Below, one piece after another: positions 41,438-51,456 of a stretch of 54,327 nt of DNA (within the stretch, counting starts at the first letter, position 1; the number at the start of each line of letters is the position of its first letter). Origin of the DNA: Alphaproteobacteria bacterium (GTDB lineage: Bacteria > Pseudomonadota > Alphaproteobacteria > Rickettsiales > SXRF01). Position numbers and translations under genes: made by a program. The notes under the pieces were generated by a model. It saw only the letters and a list, made by a program, of their open reading frames with translations. It searched no databases and had not been told where the DNA came from. The DNA is taken from NCBI GenBank assembly GCA_020054105.1, contig JAGVLW010000076.1, positions 1 through 54,327 of the forward strand, written 5' to 3'.

Positions 41438-41563
41438 GTCATCCCGAACTTGTTTCGGGATCCACAGTGCAACCACCTCAGTTCTTGAGGATGACAGGTG
41501 GATGCTGAAACAAGTTCAGCATGACAAGAAGGCTGGATTGCAACGCTTGCGCTCGCAATGACG
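41438..41563. repeat. Composite GTCATCCCGAACTTGTTTCGGGATCC-type inverted repeats
   Basis: gtcatcccgaacttgtttcgggatcca ... tggatgctgaaacaagttcagcatgaca ... ttgcgctcgcaatgacg. Confidence 0.88.
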
Positions 41564-41564
41564 A

Positions 41565-42971
41565 CTAAACGCTGTAATACATCTCGAATTCAACCGGGCT
41601 GGGGGTGTGTTCCCAGCGATAGACGTCCTGCATTTTCAGGTCGATGTAGGAGTCGATCAAATCGTCGGTGAAGACGTCGCCTTTCTTGAGGAAGGCGCGG
41701 TCCTTATCGAGGTTTTCCATCGCCTCGCGCAGGCTGCCGCAGACGGTCGGCACGTTCTTGAGTTCTTCCGGCGGCAGGTCGTAGAGGTTTTTATCCGTCG
41801 CGTCGCCGGGGTGGATTTTATTCTCGATGCCATCCAAACCCGCCATCAGCATCGCCGCGAAAGCGAGGTACGGGTTGGCGGTCGGGTCGGGGAAACGCAC
41901 CTCGATGCGCTTGCCTTTCGGGCTTGCGACATAGGGAATGCGGATCGAGGCCGAACGGTTGCGCGCGCTATAGGCCAGCAATACCGGCGCTTCGAAGCCG
42001 GGAATCAGGCGCTTATAGCTGTTGGTCGAAGCATTGGTGAACGCGTTGATCGCCTTGGCATGCTTGATGATGCCACCGATGTAATAGAGGCACATTTCCG
42101 ACAAATCGGCGTAACCGTTGCCGGCAAACAGCGGCTTGCCGCCTTTCCAGATCGACTGGTGGGTGTGCATGCCGGAGCCGTTATCGCCGGAGATCGGCTT
42201 GGGCATGAAGGTGACGGATTTGCCGTAGCTATGGGCGACGTTGTGCACGACGTATTTATATTTCTGCACGTTGTCGGCGGTGCCTACCAGCGTCGAGAAC
42301 ATGACGCCGAGCTCGCACTGGGCGGGCGCGACCTCGTGGTGATGCAGCATCGGCTCGACGCCGACGATTTTGAGCGTCGAGAGCATTTCGGCGCGCAGGT
42401 CGGATAGCGAATCGACCGGCTGCACGGGGAAATAGCCGCCTTTGGTCGGCGGGCGGTGGCCCATATTGCCGGCCTGGAACGATTTATCGGAATTGACCGG
42501 CAGCTCTTCGGAATCGAGCTGGTGGAAACTGTAATTGCCGGCGGATTTGAAGCGCACGTCGTCGAACACGAAAAACTCCAGCTCCGGCCCGAAATAGGCG
42601 GTGTCGCCGATATTGGTGTATTGCAGGTAGGCCTCGGCGCGCTTGGCGACCGAGCGCGGGTCGCGGCCGTAGGACTGGCCGGTCGACGGCTCGATGACGT
42701 CGCAAAACAGCACCAGCGTCGGCTGGGCGGCGAACGGGTCGACGAACGCGGAGTTGGGATCGGGCATCAGGATCATGTCGGATTCGTTGATCGACTTCCA
42801 GCCGGAGATGGACGAGCCGTCGAACATGATGCCGTCCTCGAAGCTGGCGTCGTCGACATGCGCCGACATGTAGCTGGTATGCTGCCATTTGCCTTTCGGG
42901 TCGGTAAAGCGGAAATCGACAAACTGGATGTCGTTGTCTTTTATCATTTTAAGCACATCGGCGGCGGACAT
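41565..42971 (-). CDS. glnA: Glutamine synthetase type I
   Basis: [66 protein letters not shown]. Confidence 0.97.
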   Translation of the reverse strand: MSAADVLKMIKDNDIQFVDFRFTDPKGKWQHTSYMSAHVDDASFEDGIMFDGSSISGWKSINESDMILMPDPNSAFVDPFAAQPTLVLFCDVIEPSTGQSYGRDPRSVAKRAEAYLQYTNIGDTAYFGPELEFFVFDDVRFKSAGNYSFHQLDSEELPVNSDKSFQAGNMGHRPPTKGGYFPVQPVDSLSDLRAEMLSTLKIVGVEPMLHHHEVAPAQCELGVMFSTLVGTADNVQKYKYVVHNVAHSYGKSVTFMPKPISGDNGSGMHTHQSIWKGGKPLFAGNGYADLSEMCLYYIGGIIKHAKAINAFTNASTNSYKRLIPGFEAPVLLAYSARNRSASIRIPYVASPKGKRIEVRFPDPTANPYLAFAAMLMAGLDGIENKIHPGDATDKNLYDLPPEELKNVPTVCGSLREAMENLDKDRAFLKKGDVFTDDLIDSYIDLKMQDVYRWEHTPSPVEFEMYYSV

Positions 42972-43148
42972 AGGCTCCCTTTCTATTGCGGTGATGTTGC
43001 GGTATCTATTTTTTTATTGTGAAGATGCGTCGTTATAGCAACGCGCCGGGCAAAGTAAAGGGGTGGGGGGTATAATTTTTACAAATTAATTTGGTGCAAT
43101 TTACCGGGGCTGGGCTAGATTGAACTTCCCACCCCTGATTGCCTGCAT

Positions 43149-43183
43149 CTAAATCGCATCTGAGCCGTGCTCGCCGGTGCGGA
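43149..43183 (-). pseudogene. Remnant of a PII (glnB/glnK) 3' end, encoding ..[10 protein letters not shown]
   Basis: 35-nt match to the PII 3' end at 44322-44356; all differences within [10 protein letters not shown] codons are synonymous. Confidence 0.75.
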
Positions 43184-43217
43184 GTGCAACATAACTTCTT
43201 TCCAAACCACGACGAAA

Positions 43218-43538
43218 TTAGAAAGGATAAGGTGAGGGTTCCGGAAAGGAATCCGGAAAAGAATCCGGAAAGGAATCCGGAAAAGAATCCGGAAAAGAAT
43301 CCGGATAGGATTCCGGAAACGGCTCGGGAGCAGGTGAGGGCTCCGGATAGAGTTTGGATTTGGACGGATGGCAATGGTATAGTCTGGCCTCAAGATTACT
43401 ATCATATTGAACGCACAGAGAATGCGTTGTACCAGCCGCTTCGCTGGTCGAGGGCGTGGCCGCATTGATAAGCAATGCCAAGGCAACCGGCCCGGCAAGC
43501 AAGGTGGTTCCCAAAAGATAGCTGGTAAGATTTTTCAT
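43218..43538 (-). CDS. Secreted protein with (FPDS)n tandem-repeat tail
   Basis: Signal peptide MKNLTSYLLGTTLLAGPVALALLINAATPS; tail PESYPDSFPDSFPDSFPDSFPDSFPEPSPYPF. Confidence 0.6.
   Translation of the reverse strand: MKNLTSYLLGTTLLAGPVALALLINAATPSTSEAAGTTHSLCVQYDSNLEARLYHCHPSKSKLYPEPSPAPEPFPESYPDSFPDSFPDSFPDSFPDSFPEPSPYPF
43241..43320. repeat. 12-bp tandem repeat (ccggaaaRgaat)n
   Basis: ccggaaaggaat ccggaaaagaat ccggaaaggaat ccggaaaagaat ccggaaaagaat ccggataggatt ccggaaac. Confidence 0.95.
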
Positions 43539-43676
43539 GACGAGCTCCGTATGGAAGTTGGTAGTATTAAATAATATACACTACTTATGTGACAGTTTAA
43601 TGACAGCCGGGGCCGAAAAATGCTTCCTGAGCTCCATTAAATCAAATTTCGGCATATTCCTCCGGGTTGCTATGAA

Positions 43677-44000
43677 TTAAATCGCGTCGCCATCACGCGC
43701 CGGCATGTGCAGGAATTTTTTGGCCGGTTTCCAGTGCTTGAGCTTCTGCTTGGCATCCCATAAATCCACGGCCGCCTGTAAATCCAGCCAGATTTGCGCG
43801 GTCGTGCCCAATACCGTTCCGATGCGTGTGGCAAGTTCAGCCTCGATGCGCGCTTTGCCGTGCACGATGTTGCTCATATGTTTGCGCGTGCAGCCGATGG
43901 CTTTGGCGAAGTCGGTGAGCGAAATCTTGCGGTCTTTCAGAAAAAGCTCGACCAATAAATCGCCCGGTTCGCTGGGGCGGCATTTGCGCTCGATAGCCAT
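43677..44000 (-). CDS. higA: HigA-family antitoxin (HTH)
   Basis: PGDLLVELFLKDRKISLTDFAKAIGCTRKHMSNIVHGKARIEAELATRIGTVLGTTAQIWLDLQAAVDLWDA. Confidence 0.92.
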   Translation of the reverse strand: MAIERKCRPSEPGDLLVELFLKDRKISLTDFAKAIGCTRKHMSNIVHGKARIEAELATRIGTVLGTTAQIWLDLQAAVDLWDAKQKLKHWKPAKKFLHMPARDGDAI

Positions 44001-44009
44001 CGTATTCTC

Positions 44010-44288
44010 CTAGTGGTAATCTTCAAAATAAACATCGTATACATCGTGCCAATTCCATTTAAACGTGATGCAATAATTGCCGGTAACATGCATGGAATAG
44101 GTGTCTTTGCGCTTCCCTTTTAAGGCATGAAAATCTTTTACATTCTTAGCGCTTTCAATATCGCGCAAATGGTCGAGATAGCCGAGTATCCTGAATGCGT
44201 TTTTGATATATCTGGCGCCAAGTTTATTGGTTTCTCCATGAACAAACAGTTCGGCCAAGCCTTTATGTTTAAAATTTAGTATTCCCAT
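44010..44288 (-). CDS. higB: HigB/RelE-family toxin
   Basis: FKHKGLAELFVHGETNKLGARYIKNAFRILGYLDHLRDIES...YSMHVTGNYCITFKWNWHDVYDVYFEDYH; toxin-first order as in higBA. Confidence 0.92.
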   Translation of the reverse strand: MGILNFKHKGLAELFVHGETNKLGARYIKNAFRILGYLDHLRDIESAKNVKDFHALKGKRKDTYSMHVTGNYCITFKWNWHDVYDVYFEDYH

Positions 44289-44321
44289 AAACGTAACCTA
44301 TGAGGTGACGAAAGTCAAGAG

Positions 44322-44782
<461 letters not shown>

Positions 44783-44935
44783 CCCCAAAATTTGTTGCAA
44801 TATTTTTCTTACTATCACTCGCCCATCGGATGTTTGCAACTTGACTTTTGCCCATGCGCACTGCAAAAACAGGAATAGGCCGGAAACATTAGTTGTTATA
44901 ATCCTTATAAATACAACCAGATAAATAGCCATACC

Positions 44936-45370
44936 GTGATCGCCCCGATACTCATGATTGCACAGCTCAATAGTGCGCTTACGCAGCAATTGGCGTGCAT
45001 CAACCAGTGTTTTTTGCATGCGCGCATCCTCAAGCATAAGGGGTTCGTCAAGCTCGCCGACGAGGAATATAAGGAATCGATCGAGGCGATGAAACACTCG
45101 GATATGCTGGTGGAGCGGATATTGTCGCTGGGCGGCATCCCCAACATGCAGGAAGTCGGCGCCATCGCCATCGGCGAAACGGTCGACGCCATTTTGGAGC
45201 ACGACCTGGCGCTGAAGGAAGCGGTGAAAGCGCAATTGCAGCAAGCGCTGGAGCATTGCCGGGCGAACCGCGATAAAGCCAGCGAGGCGCTGATTGCAAA
45301 AATCCTATCGACCGTCGAAGAGCATATCGACTATATTCACAGCCAGCGCGAGCAGCTCGCCGCCGCATAA
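44936..45370 (+). CDS. Bacterioferritin-family protein (ferroxidase ligands degenerate)
   Basis: QLNSALTQQLACINQCFLHARILKHKGFVKLADEEYKESIEAMKHSDMLVERILSLGGIPNMQEVGAIAIGETV...EEHIDYIH. Confidence 0.9.
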   Translation: MIAPILMIAQLNSALTQQLACINQCFLHARILKHKGFVKLADEEYKESIEAMKHSDMLVERILSLGGIPNMQEVGAIAIGETVDAILEHDLALKEAVKAQLQQALEHCRANRDKASEALIAKILSTVEEHIDYIHSQREQLAAA

Positions 45371-45385
45371 CCAAGGAGCCACCTT

Positions 45386-45940
45386 ATGATTCGCACGTTT
45401 ATCGTTACCCTCACCCTGTTATTTGGAGTATGCATTATGGCCGCAAAGCCGACCGCCGCCGCCGATTTGGAAAACACCCTGTATATGGATTTAAAAGGCG
45501 GCCGCGTCGTCATCGAGATGCGCCCCGATCTCGCGCCCAAACACGTCAAGCGTATCAAGGAACTGGTGCGCCAGGGCTTCTATGACGGTGTGGTGTTTCA
45601 CCGCGTAATCGACGGGTTCATGGCGCAAACCGGCGACCCGACCGGCACCGGCACCGGCGGCTCCGGCCAGAAGATCAAGGCCGAATTCAGCAAGGAGCCG
45701 CATATGCGCGGCGCGCTGTCGATGGCGCGGGCGATGGACATCAATAGCGCCGACAGTCAGTTTTTCATCGTGCTGGCCGCCTCCACTTTCCTCGATGGCC
45801 AATATACCTACTGGGGCAAAGTGACCAGCGGCATGGAATTTGTCGACGCCGTCAAAAAAGGCGACAAGGACAATAACGGCGCCGTCACCGACCCGGATAA
45901 AATCATCAAGATGCAGGTCGCGGCGGACGTGAAGGAATAA
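45386..45940 (+). CDS. Periplasmic cyclophilin-type peptidyl-prolyl isomerase
   Basis: Signal peptide; FYDGVVFHRVIDGFMAQTGDPTGTGTGGSGQKIKAEF...GALSMARAMDINSADSQFFIV. Confidence 0.93.
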   Translation: MIRTFIVTLTLLFGVCIMAAKPTAAADLENTLYMDLKGGRVVIEMRPDLAPKHVKRIKELVRQGFYDGVVFHRVIDGFMAQTGDPTGTGTGGSGQKIKAEFSKEPHMRGALSMARAMDINSADSQFFIVLAASTFLDGQYTYWGKVTSGMEFVDAVKKGDKDNNGAVTDPDKIIKMQVAADVKE

Positions 45941-46054
45941 TCATTTCTATGGCCAATTGCGTCGTTGCGCATGTTTTTAAAATCCTCACGTACTATTATG
46001 TACGCGGCGGTTTTAAAAACATGCGCGCCTAGCACTTGTCTCATATAAATGATT
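45939..46054. repeat. Long-hairpin repeat copy E (subfamily 2)
   Basis: Arms aatcatttctat/atataaatgatt and gcgcatgtttttaaaa/ttttaaaaacatgcgc; core cctcacgtactattatgtacgcgg; gcctagcact block. Confidence 0.9.
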
Positions 46055-46067
46055 ATTTGCTACGACA

Positions 46068-47126
46068 TTGAAAACCAGTCTTTTCGATTTTAACCTTCCC
46101 GAATCTTTAATCGCAGATCGTCCGGCAAGCCCGCGTGACAGCGCGCGCCTTCTTATTATCCCCTCCCCCTCGAGGGGGGAGGGTCAGGGTGGGGGTGACT
46201 TTGTAGATGGTTTTATTCGTAATCTTCCCCGTTTTCTTAAAGCCGGCGATGTGATGGTGTTCAACGATACACGCGTCATTCCGGCAAGGCTGCTGGGCAA
46301 GCGCGGCGCGGCGAAGGTCGAGCTGTTGCTGCATAAAAAACTTCCTCAATCGCCACTTTGGCAATGTTTCGCGAAACCCGCAAAGAAATTGAAAATCGGC
46401 GACCGAATCGATTTTGCCGGGGATTTTCATGCCGAGGTGAAAGACAAGCTTGCCGACGGGCAGGTGGTGATTGCCTTCAACGACGATGCGCAGTCTTTGT
46501 CCCGCAAGTTGGAGCAATACGGGCATATGCCCTTGCCGCCGTATATTTCGCGCGCCGACGAGGATGCGGACAGGCATACTTACCAGACCGTCTATGCGCG
46601 CAACGATGGCTCGGTGGCGGCGCCGACGGCGGGGCTGCATTTCACCGATGCGCTGCTGGCGGCAATCGATGAAGCAGGCGTCAAACGCGTGCATGTCACG
46701 CTGCATGTCGGTGGCGGCACGTTCCTGCCGGTCAAAAGCGAAGACACCAACGATCACGTTATGCATAGCGAATATGCGGTGATAGGTGAGGAAGCGGCGG
46801 ATGCGATCAACGCGGCGAAACGAAGCGGTGGACGGGTGGTCGCCGTGGGCACTACCAGCTTGCGCACGCTCGAATCGGTGGCGAATGAAAATGGGCATAT
46901 AAGCGCGTTTTCCGGCGAAACCGCCATCTTCATTACGCCCGGCTACCACTTCAAAATCGTTGATGCGCTGCTGACCAATTTCCACCTGCCGCGATCGACA
47001 TTATTCATGCTGGTAGCGGCGTTTAGCGGCCTGGAGCGGATGCAGGCGGCCTATGCCCATGCCATCACGAGGGGCTACCGTTTTTATTCTTACGGCGATG
47101 CTTGCTGGCTTACCCGAAAAAGTTAG
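46068..47126 (+). CDS. queA: tRNA preQ1(34) S-adenosylmethionine ribosyltransferase-isomerase (TTG start), with in-frame palindromic insert
   Basis: LFDFNLPESLIADRPASPRDSARLL...VMVFNDTRVIPARLLGKR...DGSVAAPTAGLHFTDALL...LHVGGGTFLPVK. Confidence 0.95.
   Translation: MKTSLFDFNLPESLIADRPASPRDSARLLIIPSPSRGEGQGGGDFVDGFIRNLPRFLKAGDVMVFNDTRVIPARLLGKRGAAKVELLLHKKLPQSPLWQCFAKPAKKLKIGDRIDFAGDFHAEVKDKLADGQVVIAFNDDAQSLSRKLEQYGHMPLPPYISRADEDADRHTYQTVYARNDGSVAAPTAGLHFTDALLAAIDEAGVKRVHVTLHVGGGTFLPVKSEDTNDHVMHSEYAVIGEEAADAINAAKRSGGRVVAVGTTSLRTLESVANENGHISAFSGETAIFITPGYHFKIVDALLTNFHLPRSTLFMLVAAFSGLERMQAAYAHAITRGYRFYSYGDACWLTRKS
46160..46197. repeat. GC-rich palindromic repeat inside queA
   Basis: cccctccccctcgaggggggagggtcagggtgggggt, in frame. 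Confidence 0.88.
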
Positions 47127-47194
47127 ATTTTTTTCTTAGTAAAAAGGTCGGGTTTATGTTATCATACGGATATATAAACCAAAAGGATAGGCTT

Positions 47195-47416
47195 ATGGCT
47201 GACAATAAAGAATTCAATTATTGTTTCTGGGCAAAAATGCTGGTGGGTTTTCCCGCCATTTTCATTCTTGTGTTCGCCGTAAGCTGGCAATTTTCCGATC
47301 CCATCCTGCAAATCCTTTCCGGCGCCGCCACCGGCGTGCTTGCCGTGTATCTGGCGATGAAAATCGATCGCCATCCCAAGCTACAAGGCAAAATCCGCAA
47401 AATCCGCAAACTCTAA
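47195..47416 (+). CDS. Small membrane protein (73 aa)
   Basis: MADNKEFNYCFWAKMLVGFPAIFILVFAVSWQFSDPILQILSGAATGVLAVYLAMK; two TM segments. Confidence 0.6.
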   Translation: MADNKEFNYCFWAKMLVGFPAIFILVFAVSWQFSDPILQILSGAATGVLAVYLAMKIDRHPKLQGKIRKIRKL

Positions 47417-47556
47417 GCTCTATTGAAAATTCTACTATGCCGGGCAAACGCTTCGTTTTCTGCGCTTCCGCTGCTCATGTACTCAAACGTACATTGCGCT
47501 GCGGTTCTCGAAAACTTTGCTTTTTGCCTCGGCCTAGCGAATTTTTCAATAGAGCT
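47416..47556. repeat. Long-hairpin repeat copy F (subfamily 2)
   Basis: Arms agctctattgaaaatt/aatttttcaatagagct; core gctcatgtactcaaacgtacattgcg; gcctagcg block. Confidence 0.9.
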
Positions 47557-47570
47557 CCTTTTGTTTTTGC

Positions 47571-48695
47571 ATGACCGTTGCATTTTCCGTTTCCGCCCGC
47601 GACGGCAACGCGCGCACCGGCGAGCTTCACACCGCGCACGGCACGATTCGCACGCCGGCCTTCATGCCGGTGGGAACGAGCGCGACCGTCAAGGCGATGA
47701 CGCCGGAAGCGGTCCGGCAGACCGGCGCCGATATTATTCTCGGCAATACCTACCATCTGATGCTGCGACCGTCGGCCGAGCGCATCGCCAGGCTCGGGGG
47801 CTTGCATAAATTCATGCATTGGGACGGGCCGATCCTCACCGATTCCGGCGGCTTCCAGGTGATGTCGCTTTCCAAGCTGCGCAAGCTCAGCGAGCAATGC
47901 GTCACCTTTCAGTCGCATCTCGACGGCGCGACGTATGAATTATCGCCGGAGCGGGCGATGGAGATTCAGCATCTGCTCGGCAGCGACATCACGATGGCGC
48001 TCGACGAATGCACGCCGTTTCCGGCAAGCGAGGCCGACGCCGAAACATCGATGCAGCTTTCGATGCGCTGGGCGCAGCGCAGCAAGGATGCGTTCGTGAA
48101 GCGCGACGGCTATGCGTTATTTGGCATCGTGCAGGGCGGTATCTATCCCAAGCTGCGCGAGCAATCCGCGCATGCGCTGACCTCCATCGGGTTCGACGGC
48201 TATGCGGTGGGCGGGCTGGCGGTGGGCGAGGGGCAGGAGCTGATGTTTCGCGTGCTCGATTTCACTTTGCCGCATCTGCCGCAGGAGCGTCCGCGCTACC
48301 TGATGGGCGTGGGCAAGCCCGACGACATTATCGGCGCGGTGATGCGCGGTATCGACATGTTCGATTGCGTCATTCCCACGCGCTCCGGCCGTTTCGCCCG
48401 CGCCTATACGGGCGAAGGCGAGCGCAATATCCAAAACGCCCGCTACGCAGAAGACGCCCGCCCGCTCGAGGCGGATTGCCCGTGCCCGGCTTGCCGCCAT
48501 TACAGCCGCGCCTATCTGCACCATTTATTCAAGGCCGACGAAATGCTTGGACCGATGCTGCTGACATGGCATAATCTGACTTTCTATCAGCGGCTGATGC
48601 AAGGGTTGCGCGACGCGATCGCCGGCAATCGGCTGGACGATTTCGCGCAGGCGTTCTTGCGGCGATACCGGGGTAAAGATAATGACAAGGCGTAA
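47571..48695 (+). CDS. tgt: tRNA-guanine transglycosylase
   Basis: [40 protein letters not shown]...[18 protein letters not shown]...; [25 protein letters not shown] Zn site. Confidence 0.97.
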   Translation: MTVAFSVSARDGNARTGELHTAHGTIRTPAFMPVGTSATVKAMTPEAVRQTGADIILGNTYHLMLRPSAERIARLGGLHKFMHWDGPILTDSGGFQVMSLSKLRKLSEQCVTFQSHLDGATYELSPERAMEIQHLLGSDITMALDECTPFPASEADAETSMQLSMRWAQRSKDAFVKRDGYALFGIVQGGIYPKLREQSAHALTSIGFDGYAVGGLAVGEGQELMFRVLDFTLPHLPQERPRYLMGVGKPDDIIGAVMRGIDMFDCVIPTRSGRFARAYTGEGERNIQNARYAEDARPLEADCPCPACRHYSRAYLHHLFKADEMLGPMLLTWHNLTFYQRLMQGLRDAIAGNRLDDFAQAFLRRYRGKDNDKA

Positions 48696-49797
48696 GATAT
48701 TACTGGTATTGGCGGTCGCTTTTGCGGTGCTGGTTTTGGCAACGCTTCCCTATAAAACCATCGTCGAAGACCAACTGAAAAAATATATCGCCGCGCAAGG
48801 CATAGAAAACCTTACATTCTCGGTTAAATCACTTGGCTTGAGCGGCATGGTGCTGCGCGATATTACGCTGACCACGGAGCATCCGCTGACGCTCGACAGC
48901 CTTACGCTTGATTATTCCGTGTTCGAGCTGCTAAGCGGCAATCTGCGCGAGCTGCATATCGATTCGCTGCGCATGCGCACGCCGGCGGGGATTGTGGAGG
49001 CGCGCGATGTCGTCCTGTCTTTTTCCCCCGAAGAAAAAGGCGGCAGCTGGCGGGGCATCTGGAGCGTAGCGAACGTGGCCTTCCAGGAATCGCCGCTTAC
49101 GCTGGTGCCGATTGCGGGGGCGGGAAGCTTTGCGGCGGATCGTGCCAAAGCCACCGTCGCCGGCGATTTCAAAAGCAGCGACGCCAGCTACAAGGCGACG
49201 TTCGCGCTCGACTATCTGTTTGATAAAGCCAAGCCGTCAGCGTTGCGCATTCTTTCCGCCTATGCGCCGTGGAACGGCGGCGTGCTGGCGACGCAAAACG
49301 CGCTGATTCCGCTGGGCACGGGCAAGCCGGCGCGCTTTACCGTGCAGATGCAGCGCGTGTCGCTCGATGGGCTTCTCAAGCTTCTGGTCGCCGGCCGTGC
49401 GGCCGCTACCGGCACGATGACCGGCGCGATTCCGGTGACGATTGGGCCCGACGGCAGAATTTATGTCGAAACCGGCTCGCTCAAGGCGGAAACCGCCGGA
49501 ACGATTATGCTCGCGCCCGACGCGATTCCCGGCGATAACGAGCAGGTGGCGCTGGTGCGCGAGGTGATGCAGAATTTCCATTACAGCGTGTTCACACTGA
49601 AGCTGCAAAGCGGCGGAGATGAAAAATTATCCATCTTGCTGCAACTTGCCGGTAACAATCCGGATGCGTATAATGGCCAGGAAGTGAAATTAAACGTGCA
49701 ATTGCAGGGAGACTTGCTAGAGTTGCTGCAACAAAGCATTCTTCCGCTGGCGGACCCGAAACAATTATTGAAGCAGGGCAATTATGAAAGTAAATAG
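48682..49797 (+). CDS. YdbH-like (AsmA-like intermembrane) protein
   Basis: N-terminal TM anchor, beta-rich repeats, followed by YnbE-like and YdbL-like ORFs. Confidence 0.7.
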   Translation: MTRRKILLVLAVAFAVLVLATLPYKTIVEDQLKKYIAAQGIENLTFSVKSLGLSGMVLRDITLTTEHPLTLDSLTLDYSVFELLSGNLRELHIDSLRMRTPAGIVEARDVVLSFSPEEKGGSWRGIWSVANVAFQESPLTLVPIAGAGSFAADRAKATVAGDFKSSDASYKATFALDYLFDKAKPSALRILSAYAPWNGGVLATQNALIPLGTGKPARFTVQMQRVSLDGLLKLLVAGRAAATGTMTGAIPVTIGPDGRIYVETGSLKAETAGTIMLAPDAIPGDNEQVALVREVMQNFHYSVFTLKLQSGGDEKLSILLQLAGNNPDAYNGQEVKLNVQLQGDLLELLQQSILPLADPKQLLKQGNYESK

Positions 49798-49966
49798 CTG
49801 GTTTTTTCTCTCGTTGCTGCTGGCCGCCTGCAATCCCACTGTGCAGGTGCAGGCCCCGGACAAGCCGATCGAGATCAATCTCAACATCAAAATCGAGCAG
49901 CATGTGAAGGTGGAAATCGAAAAAGACGTGAAGCAAGCCATCGCGAAAAACAAAGATATTTTTTAG
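49784..49966 (+). CDS. YnbE-like small lipoprotein
   Basis: [53 protein letters not shown]. Confidence 0.85.
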   Translation: MKVNSWFFLSLLLAACNPTVQVQAPDKPIEINLNIKIEQHVKVEIEKDVKQAIAKNKDIF

Positions 49967-49976
49967 GAGCTGAGCT

Positions 49977-50297
49977 ATGAAACTATGGTCTGTGGTTGCG
50001 GTTGCGGGAATGTTGTGGGCGATGCCGGCCCTGGCGCTCGATTTGCATACGGCGCGCTCGACCGGCCAGATCGGCGAAAAAACCGACGGTTATGTGAGCG
50101 CCATTGCCAAATCGGAAGAGGTTGCCGCGCTTGCCCGGGAAGTCAATAACAAGCGCCGGGAGGAATATGCCCGGATTTCCAAGGAAAATGGCCAGCCGGT
50201 CGATGTGGTGGCCAAGCTCGCCGCCCAGCAGATTATCGGCAGTTTGCCTGCCGGCAGCTCCTATCAGGACGAGAGCGGCAGCTGGAAAAAACGCTGA
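49977..50297 (+). CDS. YdbL/DUF1318-like periplasmic protein
   Basis: Signal peptide; ARSTGQIGEKTDGYVSAIAKSEEVAALAREVNNKRREEYARISKENGQPVDVVAKLAAQQII. Confidence 0.88.
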   Translation: MKLWSVVAVAGMLWAMPALALDLHTARSTGQIGEKTDGYVSAIAKSEEVAALAREVNNKRREEYARISKENGQPVDVVAKLAAQQIIGSLPAGSSYQDESGSWKKR

Positions 50298-50381
50298 TTT
50301 TCCGCCGCGCCCGCTAAGTTGCCCTAAACGGTTGACAAACGCCCGTAAAACCTTATTGTCCCCAGTCTTGAAGTCCCTAAT

Positions 50382-50457
50382 GATCCGGTAGCTCAGTCGG
50401 TAGAGCACCTGACTTTTAATCAGGTTGTCGCGGGTTCGATTCCCGCCCGGATCACCA
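50382..50457 (+). tRNA. tRNA-Lys (anticodon TTT), CCA encoded
   Basis: Acceptor gatccgg/ccggatc, anticodon arm cctga-cTTTtaa-tcagg with loop CTTTTAA, T-arm gcgggttcgattcccgc, discriminator A then CCA. Confidence 0.96.
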
Positions 50458-50505
50458 CCCTACGCCAAGAGGCTTCGGGTGGCTTACGCCCGTATGTGTC
50501 GATCT

Positions 50506-50961
50506 ATGATTGCCGAGCAATATTACGAAGATTTCGAGGTCGGCCAGCGGTTCACCGCCGGCAGCCTGACGATCGATAAAGACCATGCCGTTGCCTTCGC
50601 CAACGCCTACGACCCGCAATATTTCCATATCGACGAGCAGGCGGCCGCTTCCGGCATTTGGGGCACGCTGGTGGTCAGCGGCTGGCACACGGCGGCAACG
50701 ACGATGCGCCTCAAGCTCGACACGCCGTTGGGCAAGGCGGCTGGCGGGCTGGTCGGGCTTGGCATCGACTCGATGAAGTGGCCGCGCCCGGTCTATCCCG
50801 GCGACGCGCTTTCCATCGTCATCACCATTATCGAAAAACGCCAGTCCAAATCGCGGCCCAGCCACGGCATCGTCAAATACAAGGTCGAGACGCTCAACCA
50901 GGACGGCGCGCTGGTGATGGAGATGGTCACGGCGGTATGGGTGCCGTACAAAAACGCCTAG
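50506..50961 (+). CDS. MaoC-family dehydratase
   Basis: YYEDFEVGQRFTAGSLTIDKDHAVAFANAYDPQYFHIDEQAAASGIWGTLVVSGWHTAATTMRL; ORF-track start at 50425 lies inside the tRNA, ATG 50506 preferred. Confidence 0.88.
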   Translation: MIAEQYYEDFEVGQRFTAGSLTIDKDHAVAFANAYDPQYFHIDEQAAASGIWGTLVVSGWHTAATTMRLKLDTPLGKAAGGLVGLGIDSMKWPRPVYPGDALSIVITIIEKRQSKSRPSHGIVKYKVETLNQDGALVMEMVTAVWVPYKNA

Positions 50962-51341
50962 GACGTTTGGCGCAGCGGCACCGGCTTGCGGTTTTTGTCG
51001 ATGGAGACCATCACGAAACGGCCTTCGGTAATTTTTTCCTTATGCTCCTGATCTCGGCGCTCGACGAAGGTTTCCACTTTCACCGTCAGGCTGGTGCGGC
51101 CGGTTTTTTCGACGAAGGCATAGCATTCGAGGCAATCGCCGACATAGACGGGCTTGTGGAACACGATGTTTTCCACCGCCACCGTGACGATGCGGTTGCC
51201 CGCCGCCTTGCGCGCCGGAATCGACGCCGCCAAATCCATCATGCTTAGAATCCAGCCGCCGAACATGTCGCCGTCGGCATTGGTATCGCTGGACATGGCG
51301 ATGACTTTGATGGCGGGTTCCTTGAAATGCTCGTCGCTCAT
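50958..51341 (-). CDS. Acyl-CoA thioesterase (hotdog, YciA-like)
   Basis: VIAMSSDTNADGDMFGGWILSMMDLAASIPARKAAGNRIVTVAVENIVFHKPVYVGDCLECYAFVEKTGRTSLTVKVE. Confidence 0.9.
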   Translation of the reverse strand: MSDEHFKEPAIKVIAMSSDTNADGDMFGGWILSMMDLAASIPARKAAGNRIVTVAVENIVFHKPVYVGDCLECYAFVEKTGRTSLTVKVETFVERRDQEHKEKITEGRFVMVSIDKNRKPVPLRQTS

Positions 51342-51354
51342 ATTTCTTCCTTTC

Positions 51355-51424
51355 TGTCACCCCGCATTCATTGCGGGGTCTCCTTCTGTTGCATGAGATC
51401 CCGCAACAAGTGCGGGATGACGGG
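51355..51424. repeat. Intergenic inverted repeat between thioesterase and SDR genes
   Basis: tgtcaccccgcattcattgcggggtct ... gatcccgcaacaagtgcgggatgacggg. Confidence 0.85.
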
Positions 51425-51456
51425 AGCCTAAGCGGCGAAGCCGCTAAGGCTTACCG

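Noticed and set aside
43241-43320. CRISPR-like direct repeats
   Set aside because: 12-bp contiguous tandem repeats with no spacers; a minisatellite, not a CRISPR array
50425-50505. N-terminal extension of the MaoC ORF (MSRVRFPPGSPPYAKRLR...)
   Set aside because: It reads through the tRNA-Lys 3' end (the familiar tRNA-derived SRVRFPPGS peptide); the real start is ATG 50506
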